NCBI GenBank assembly: GCA_028285035.1
Contig: JANQQF010000047.1
Location: forward strand, 1 to 64,000
Direction of reading: 5' to 3'
Source of the DNA: Phycisphaerae bacterium
GTDB taxonomy: Bacteria; Chloroflexota; Anaerolineae; 4572-78; J111
Length of the DNA: 64,000 bases
Shown: positions 59,133 to 64,000 of the stretch, piece after piece
Position numbering within the stretch: the first letter of the stretch is position 1
Layout: every line of letters begins with the position of its first letter
The notes under the pieces: model-generated
The model's database searches: none
Seen by the model: only the letters and a program-made list of their open reading frames with translations
Told to the model about the DNA's origin: nothing
Translations under genes and position numbers: made by a program

Positions 59133-60203
59133 ATGGACAACTTCGCCTTCATCATCCACCCGGTCAATCCCAAGCGTGACGTACAGCGGAAATTTCCGTT
59201 GCTGGGCAAAGTCCTCCCCGAACCCGCTATTAATTTTCTGTCCCGTTATTTCCCCCCCGTTTACATCTCACATATCACCGGAATTACCTCCCAGTCAACC
59301 GGCAAGGAAATCGAAGGCTGGTTTATCGCCTGTCCTCTGACCCCCCAACAAATGATGACCTTACCACCCCCAGTGGTCTACAAAAAAGTGATCCAAACTG
59401 GTAACCTGGCCCAAAAGTTGGGGGCCAAGATTTTAGGTTTGGGTGGCTTTACCTCCGTTGTCGGTGATGCTGGGGTGACCATTGCCGAATCACTCGATAT
59501 TCCAGTGACGACTGGGGATAGCTACACCGTTGGCACCGCTGTAGAAGGGGTCCTGAAGGCAGCCCAGGAGATGCGGATTGAACCAACCAATGCTACCGCC
59601 GCTGTGGTTGGTGCAACCGGAGCGATTGGCAAGGTCTGTGCCCAAATTCTGGGGCCGCAGGTCGGCGAGATGCTGTTGTTAGGGAAACGGCAAGAGGCCC
59701 TGCAAAAGGTCAAGACTGCCGTGGAGCAGCAAGGCCAGCTAAATGTTCAAATTAGCACCAATATGCTTGATCTGCGCCGAGCCGACATCGTTTTGACCGT
59801 AACTAACGCCATTGACACCATCATTGAGTCCACCCACCTCAAGCGGGGCTGTGTTGTTTGCGATGTGGCTAGACCCCGCGATGTCTCCCAGCAGGTCCTC
59901 GATGCTCGTGATGACATCCTCGTCATCGAGGGTGGCATGATTAAGGTGCCCGGCCCTGTCAACTTTAACTTTGATTTTGGCTTCCCCCCTGGAATGGCCT
60001 TCGCCTGTATGGCCGAAACCATCGCCCTCTCCCTCGATGGTCGCTTCGAGAACTACACCTTGGGCAAGAACATTGCCCTCAATCAGGTTGAGACAATGAT
60101 GCAAATCGCCACCCAGCACGGCTTCGAAGTCAGTGGTTACCGCCGTTTTGAGCAGGCGGTCAGTGCGGAGATCGTCGAACAGATAGTCGATGGGGCGGGG
60201 TAA
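59133..60203 (+). CDS. Acyl-ACP reductase-like oxidoreductase
   Basis: 356 residues. TALGGFTS-type block LGLGGFTSVVGDAGVTIAES, the Rossmann motif VVGATGAIGKVCAQIL, DVARPRDVSQQVLDARDD, and FACMAETIALSLDGR with Cys292 match cyanobacterial long-chain acyl-ACP reductase (AAR), in which this cysteine forms the thioester with the acyl group. AAR makes fatty aldehydes from acyl-ACP/CoA with NADPH. The preceding acyl-CoA synthetase could supply or recycle substrate. No aldehyde-deformylating oxygenase is in the window. It is a known family in non-cyanobacteria, but less well characterised there. Confidence 0.8.
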   Translation: MDNFAFIIHPVNPKRDVQRKFPLLGKVLPEPAINFLSRYFPPVYISHITGITSQSTGKEIEGWFIACPLTPQQMMTLPPPVVYKKVIQTGNLAQKLGAKILGLGGFTSVVGDAGVTIAESLDIPVTTGDSYTVGTAVEGVLKAAQEMRIEPTNATAAVVGATGAIGKVCAQILGPQVGEMLLLGKRQEALQKVKTAVEQQGQLNVQISTNMLDLRRADIVLTVTNAIDTIIESTHLKRGCVVCDVARPRDVSQQVLDARDDILVIEGGMIKVPGPVNFNFDFGFPPGMAFACMAETIALSLDGRFENYTLGKNIALNQVETMMQIATQHGFEVSGYRRFEQAVSAEIVEQIVDGAG

Positions 60204-60226
60204 ATTTATTTCAATCGATAACTAGA

Positions 60227-60775
60227 ATGGACATTATCATGTTACAAGGTGAACGCCTGTTACTCCGGGCGATGACTCGGGCTGATTTAGAACGACTCTG
60301 TCAATTTAATAATGATGTCGAGGTTGAGGTAGCCGGGGGTGGTGATCCGCCGCTGCCGCAGTCGTTGGCTCGGTTAGAGGCCGAGTTTGAGGCGAAGGTT
60401 GGGGAGGGTGATCGTGATGGTACAAACTTTGCCATTGAGGCTGATCAAAAGTTTATTGGTCATTGTGCCCTGTTCCAATTTGATTCAGTCGCCCGTACCT
60501 GTGAGTTGGGAATTACCATCGGTGATAAAGATTACTGGGGACAGGGTTATGGGCGCGAGGCAGTGACGCTTTTACTGGACTACGGCTTTCGTTATCACAA
60601 CTTACATCGGGTCTATCTATCTGTCAATGGCAACAATGAGCGAGCCATTCGGGCTTATCAGGCCTGTGGTTTTCAGGAGGAAGGGCGATTGCGCTTCCAC
60701 ATCTGGAGCGATGGTGCTTATATCGATCTTGTCTATATGGGCATTCTACGGGATGAATGGGAAAATTTGGGATAG
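60227..60775 (+). CDS. GNAT acetyltransferase, RimJ/RimL-like
   Basis: 182 residues (the ATG at 60239 is an alternative start, giving MLQGERLLLRAM). YWGQGYGREAVTLLLDYGF is the acetyl-CoA binding motif and VNGNNERAIRAYQACGFQEE the family C-terminal motif. The protein resembles RimL-type ribosomal-protein or spermidine acetyltransferases; the acceptor is unknown. The next gene starts within six bases. Confidence 0.85.
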   Translation: MDIIMLQGERLLLRAMTRADLERLCQFNNDVEVEVAGGGDPPLPQSLARLEAEFEAKVGEGDRDGTNFAIEADQKFIGHCALFQFDSVARTCELGITIGDKDYWGQGYGREAVTLLLDYGFRYHNLHRVYLSVNGNNERAIRAYQACGFQEEGRLRFHIWSDGAYIDLVYMGILRDEWENLG

Positions 60776-60780
60776 CCTCA

Positions 60781-61407
60781 GTGAAAATTAATGGATATGA
60801 TCTCAAACCCAAAGCCAACTTAAGCCGGGCCAGTTTGAGAGGCGCTAACCTGCAAGACGTCGATTTAACTGGGGCTGACCTTCGTGGCGCCAAGTTGAGC
60901 AACACCGATCTGAGTCGGGCTAATCTATCTGGGGCTGATTTAAGCCAAGTCGCCTTGGATGACAATTTTGGGACAAACTTAAATAGCTGGGCTGATCTAC
61001 GAGGGGCCACCCTGTACCAAGCCAACCTGAGCGGAGCCAATCTCTATGTAGCTGATCTGCGTGAGGCTGATCTACATCAGGCCGATCTCAGCGGGGCCAA
61101 TCTCGATAGTGTGGATTGGCGGGGCGTACAGTTAGAGGGGGCCAATCTGTGTGGAGCAAATTTGGCTCATTTAGATTTTACTCAGATTAGTTTGCTGCGG
61201 ATGAAAATAGATGAGACCACCCAACTCCCTGAAAAGTGGTGGTGGGTTTGGACCATTCTCAATGACCCAATTGAAGGCAAAGACTTACATGGGTTGGATC
61301 TCACTGGCGTGAATTTGGCTGAGGCCAATTTGATACGAGGGGACTTTACCCGGGCCAACCTCAGTCAGACCAATCTGAGTGGCGCAAACCTGCACGGTTC
61401 TAAATAG
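60781..61407 (+). CDS. Pentapeptide-repeat protein
   Basis: 208 residues from a GTG at 60781 (MKINGYDLKPKANL, as in related proteins); an ATG at 60757 would overlap the GNAT gene. Two pentapeptide blocks (about 12-130 and 175-205) are separated by a short linker with TTQLPEKWWWVWTILNDP. No TIR or other domain. It is not closely similar in codon use to the island's 15-bp repeats. Function unknown; some relatives protect DNA gyrase, but nothing here indicates that. Confidence 0.78.
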   Translation: MKINGYDLKPKANLSRASLRGANLQDVDLTGADLRGAKLSNTDLSRANLSGADLSQVALDDNFGTNLNSWADLRGATLYQANLSGANLYVADLREADLHQADLSGANLDSVDWRGVQLEGANLCGANLAHLDFTQISLLRMKIDETTQLPEKWWWVWTILNDPIEGKDLHGLDLTGVNLAEANLIRGDFTRANLSQTNLSGANLHGSK

Positions 61408-61452
61408 TGCTTTTTCATTCACAATTCACAATTTACCATTCACCATTCACTA

Positions 61453-62427
61453 TTAAAACAGTTGCATCCCCTGTGTTTCCACATAGACCGCATACACCGA
61501 TTGGCTGGCGGTGATAAAGAGGCGGTTGCGCTTTTGTCCCCCAAAGCATAGATTAGAGACCACCTCGGGCAGATGAATCTTGCCAATCAGATCACCATCA
61601 GGCGCAATGACATAGACCCCATCGTGCCCTTCGCCCGCCCAGCCAGAGCTGGTCCAGATGTTGCCATCGATGTCACAACGAAACCCGTCCGACATTGACG
61701 GGGCCATATCAAAAAAGACGCGACCATTGGCCAAACGGGCGTTGTCGACTACATCATAAACCGTAATGTGATGAGGATGACCTGGTTTGTGTGATGCTCC
61801 CGTATCGCTGATGTAGAGCTTGCTATAATCGGGCGAGAAGCAGAGGCCATTCGGCTTTTCTAGATCAGATGTCGCGACTGTAGCCTCGCCGGTCTCTGGG
61901 TTGAGTCGATAGACATTGGTTGGCAACTCAAAGTCAGCCTTGTGCCCCTCATAATTCATCAAAATGCCATAGCCCGGATCGGTAAACCAGATGTGTCCAT
62001 CGGGGTGAACGACGATGTCATTGGGCGCATTTAGTCGTTTACCCTCAAATTGGTCCATCAAAACGGTGATGGTGCCATCAAACTCCGTTCGGGTGACCCG
62101 CCGAGCATCGTGCTCGCAGGACAACAGCCGCCCCTGTTGATCGCGTGTGTTACCATTAGTGTTATTCGAGGGCTGGCGGAAGGTGGTCACCGTGCCCGTC
62201 TCTTCCACCCAACGCATGATCCGGTTGTTGGGAATATCACTAAACAACAAGTAGCGGCCATCGCCAAACCAGACGGGGCCTTCGGTCCAGCGCGCTCCCG
62301 TGTAGATGCGCTCTACAGCTGCACTACCCAACGCATATTGCTGAAACCGTGGATCGATGACCTCTACCGCTGGCTCTGGGTAGCGGACGACTCCATTTTC
62401 CCAATCTCTGTCCATTTGTCTTTTCAT
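61453..62427 (-). CDS. SMP-30/gluconolactonase family protein
   Basis: 324 residues, with AGGAGG eight bases before the ATG. ARWTEGPVWFGDGRYLLFSD carries the metal-binding Glu, NAPNDIVVHPDGHIWFTDPG the second site and DGFRCDIDGNIWTSSG the third, as in six-bladed propeller lactonases. It probably hydrolyses a sugar lactone in the cytoplasm. No signal peptide. It lies 45 bp upstream of an AT-rich repeat run and is transcribed after the MOSC gene on the same strand. Confidence 0.88.
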   Translation of the reverse strand: MKRQMDRDWENGVVRYPEPAVEVIDPRFQQYALGSAAVERIYTGARWTEGPVWFGDGRYLLFSDIPNNRIMRWVEETGTVTTFRQPSNNTNGNTRDQQGRLLSCEHDARRVTRTEFDGTITVLMDQFEGKRLNAPNDIVVHPDGHIWFTDPGYGILMNYEGHKADFELPTNVYRLNPETGEATVATSDLEKPNGLCFSPDYSKLYISDTGASHKPGHPHHITVYDVVDNARLANGRVFFDMAPSMSDGFRCDIDGNIWTSSGWAGEGHDGVYVIAPDGDLIGKIHLPEVVSNLCFGGQKRNRLFITASQSVYAVYVETQGMQLF

Positions 62428-62472
62428 TATTCTGCCTCCTCAAATCTGCTTCCATCTCATGAGATCAATCAC

Positions 62473-63264
62473 TTAGTCCAACACCTCTATTGCATCGCCC
62501 TTCTTGAGTATTCCTTCAACCAAAACGGCACAATAAACCCCAGCAAGATTATCATGTGATTGAGCGACCTTACGTAAAACGTTTGGGTTATGTTCGCCTG
62601 TGTCTGGGTCGAGCGAAATCATTTTACAACGCGGATCTTGTTCTAGAACCATAATCTCTGCCTTTGAACCGATACGCAACCTGCGCCCAACGAACTCATC
62701 CTCAGCAAAACCGTCCCCCGATGTGAGATCAAGATAGACATTTGCCCGAAAGCGTCGCTTATCAAGGGGAATGCCCAACTCGGCTTCTATCTGTTGGACA
62801 GTTTGTAGGCTAATCAATGAAACCGGACGGCAGTCGGTCAGGGCGCGATCTGAACGGACTAGGGTGAGGTGATTTTCGCCACGCAGTCCTTCGGTAAGCA
62901 GGTCTAACAACGTTGGATCATCAATAGCGACGACCTCATCTGATGGTGTAACGACATCCAATACTAGGTCGTTCGGTTCGCCATTGGCCGGGGTGACACC
63001 GGGCGCGATGCTCATCGCTTCAGCGAGATTTGGCGGTTTCACCGCTCTTTCAGGGTAACGAAACTGGGGGCGATAGCACAGCATTCGCTCTTGGACTGGT
63101 GCGTTTAGATAAGGAAATCCTTTGCGTGCGGATGAATTCCTAAAGGCGAAGCAGCGGTCGCCGTAAAAGCCGGAAAACCCCATAAACGCCTCAGGTATCT
63201 CCTCTCCACGCATACTCTTAACTGGATAACGCCACAAGCTTTCGATAACTCCAATCGTTGTCAC
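62473..63264 (-). CDS. MOSC domain protein
   Basis: 263 residues from a GTG with AAAAGGAG seven bases before. The N-terminal beta-barrel begins GVIESLWRYPVKSMRGEEIP. The MOSC core (about 130-250) has KRRFRANVYLDLTSGDGFAE and LEQDPRCKMISLDPDTGEHN with the conserved cysteine. Such proteins bind the molybdenum cofactor and can reduce N-hydroxylated compounds (YcbX/mARC group). It shares molybdenum dependence with the cox enzyme 7 kb away, but there is no sign of joint regulation. Confidence 0.85.
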   Translation of the reverse strand: MTTIGVIESLWRYPVKSMRGEEIPEAFMGFSGFYGDRCFAFRNSSARKGFPYLNAPVQERMLCYRPQFRYPERAVKPPNLAEAMSIAPGVTPANGEPNDLVLDVVTPSDEVVAIDDPTLLDLLTEGLRGENHLTLVRSDRALTDCRPVSLISLQTVQQIEAELGIPLDKRRFRANVYLDLTSGDGFAEDEFVGRRLRIGSKAEIMVLEQDPRCKMISLDPDTGEHNPNVLRKVAQSHDNLAGVYCAVLVEGILKKGDAIEVLD

Positions 63265-63364
63265 ATCACGACTCCTTTTATTTTTTGTGCTACTTAACCC
63301 AAGTTTTGAGTTAGTCAGACCCTAAGGGGGCCTTTGGGAATTATGAATTTGACGAAAAGTGAGG

Positions 63365-63478
63365 ATGTTATTTCGATGATGAAGGAGGCCGTGTCAATGA
63401 CACGCGAAATCTTCTAGGTCGGGCTAGTATCATAACCGACCTAGAAGATTTCTCACCCTAAAGGGTTCGAAATAACAT
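63365..63478. repeat. Nested inverted-repeat element
   Basis: ATGTTATTTCGA (63365-63376) pairs with TCGAAATAACAT (63467-63478). Inside lie GTGTCA/TGACAC (63391-63396/63398-63403), a perfect 17-bp stem GAAATCTTCTAGGTCGG (63406-63422) with its complement (63436-63452), and the palindrome CCCTAAAGGG (63456-63465). There is no T-run and no ORF. The rest of 63265-63585 shows nothing else but a CCCTAAGGGGGCC run at about 63321. Confidence 0.75.
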
Positions 63479-63585
63479 ATTATCTCATCACCTACTATTG
63501 AGCCACCACCAACAAAAGTTCTTCTCTTATGGACTACCGTTCAAATTTCAGAGAATTATATCTGGGTCAGTGATTCAACGCCAAC

Positions 63586-63789
63586 TTATTTTAAGTGCCA
63601 GCGTATCCCTATAAACTTTTTGCCTTTGCCATTTTCATCAAATTGGTGTTCAGCCGCAAGTCCTTTGGTTACATTATCAGCCTGCCCCTCATCTTGATCT
63701 GCCATCTGGCTGATGTGTTGGCTGTAACCTAAGATTTTTTGAGCTAAGCTGGAGCTAATTTTACCTTGATTGTTCTTTTGAGTTGTCAT
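63586..63789 (-). CDS. Small protein of unknown function
   Basis: 67 residues with AAGGAT seven bases before the ATG, which supports a real gene. The sequence is hydrophilic: MTTQKNNQGKISSSLAQKIL, then SQHISQMADQDEGQADNVTK and a basic C-terminus (KGKKFIGIRWHLK). No signal peptide, cysteines or membrane helix. Family not recognised. Confidence 0.55.
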   Translation of the reverse strand: MTTQKNNQGKISSSLAQKILGYSQHISQMADQDEGQADNVTKGLAAEHQFDENGKGKKFIGIRWHLK

Positions 63790-63819
63790 TATTTTATCCT
63801 TATTTGTATTGATTGATAA

Positions 63820-64000
63820 CTACTGAAACATAGCTGGGAGATAAATGATATATTCATCATCCTCTTCTTCTTCGCCTTCTTCAACGATAAGGAGTGCAGA
63901 TTCGACTGCCCCAATATCACAGTTTGCGCCGGAGCGTGACTGATTTCGTTGATCTACACCGTTCACGGGTGGATTGGCACAGGCGGTTGTGTCGGCGACG
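63820..64000 (-). CDS. C-terminal end of a cell-surface protein of the choice-of-anchor Q type (cut by window edge)
   Basis: The minus-strand frame ends at TAG (63820-63822) and runs to the window edge: 59 residues with NPPVNGVDQRNQSRSGANCD followed by IGAVES and an acidic tail (VEEGEEEEDDE). The DQRG...G..CDIGA(F/V)E pattern is the end of beta-helix repeats in choice-of-anchor Q proteins, common in secreted Chloroflexi proteins. Confidence 0.7.
   Translation of the reverse strand, partial: VADTTACANPPVNGVDQRNQSRSGANCDIGAVESALLIVEEGEEEEDDEYIIYLPAMFQ

Noticed and set aside
1..64000. CRISPR arrays, rRNA genes and insertion sequences
   Set aside because: No spaced identical repeats, rRNA sequence or transposase motifs were seen on either strand.

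Overview
The window looks like a chromosomal segment of a Chloroflexota bacterium, probably of the Anaerolineae/Ardenticatenia type. This is inferred from gene content only: an F420-type PPOX oxidoreductase, a BKACE enzyme, a form II-like CO-dehydrogenase set in S-L-M order, large GAF hybrid kinases, a two-cyclase-domain/AAA protein, and sugar ABC operons without their own ATPase. Base composition is moderate and coding density high.

Region 1-6.4 kb is an accessory island. It holds three tandem pentapeptide-repeat genes, two of which carry C-terminal TIR domains with the conserved glutamate. It also holds a 5' fragment of a tRNA-Leu, a GC-rich remnant of another pentapeptide gene, an HTH gene, and a large serine recombinase whose 3' end runs antisense through an intact tRNA-Gly(CCC). 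Region 6.4-17.1 kb is mostly metabolic: a YheT-like hydrolase, PPOX enzyme, RlmI-type methyltransferase, trans-sulfuration enzyme, a MaoC-like hydratase / BKACE / SDR group, a frameshifted YcxB-like membrane protein, a GAF protein, a secreted carboxypeptidase-regulatory-domain protein and a PfkB kinase.

Region 17.2-27.2 kb looks like a cyclic-nucleotide module: a nucleotide cyclase/AAA protein preceded by phased TTATGC repeats, a MinD/ParA-like ATPase, a small zinc protein, a winged-helix protein, and a 1267-residue transporter/HEAT/cyclic-nucleotide-binding fusion. Region 27.6-34.8 kb has an orphan peptide-binding lipoprotein translationally coupled to a HAMP-GAF receptor without an output domain, a small lipoprotein, an Atg22-like transporter, an acyltransferase and a membrane protein.

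Region 34.8-43.7 kb is a sugar-use locus: a one-protein two-component regulator (PBP1 domain, kinase, receiver, AraC HTH), a sugar-binding lipoprotein, two permeases and a GH36 alpha-galactosidase. The second permease carries an extra-cytoplasmic insertion with a c-type heme motif (CAACH) and a second, degenerate copy of the same 29-residue block. I consider this the most unusual protein in the window. Region 43.7-47.5 kb is a DUF4129/membrane/MoxR/DUF58 operon. A 1501-residue hybrid kinase follows. Region 52.3-56.9 kb is coxM-coxL-coxS plus coxG (minus strand). The right end has an acyl-CoA synthetase, an acyl-ACP-reductase-like enzyme, a GNAT enzyme, another pentapeptide protein, an SMP-30-like lactonase, a MOSC protein, a nested inverted-repeat element, a small conserved-looking ORF and the C-terminus of a surface protein.

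No CRISPR array, rRNA or recognisable insertion sequence was seen. All family calls are from motif recognition without database searches.
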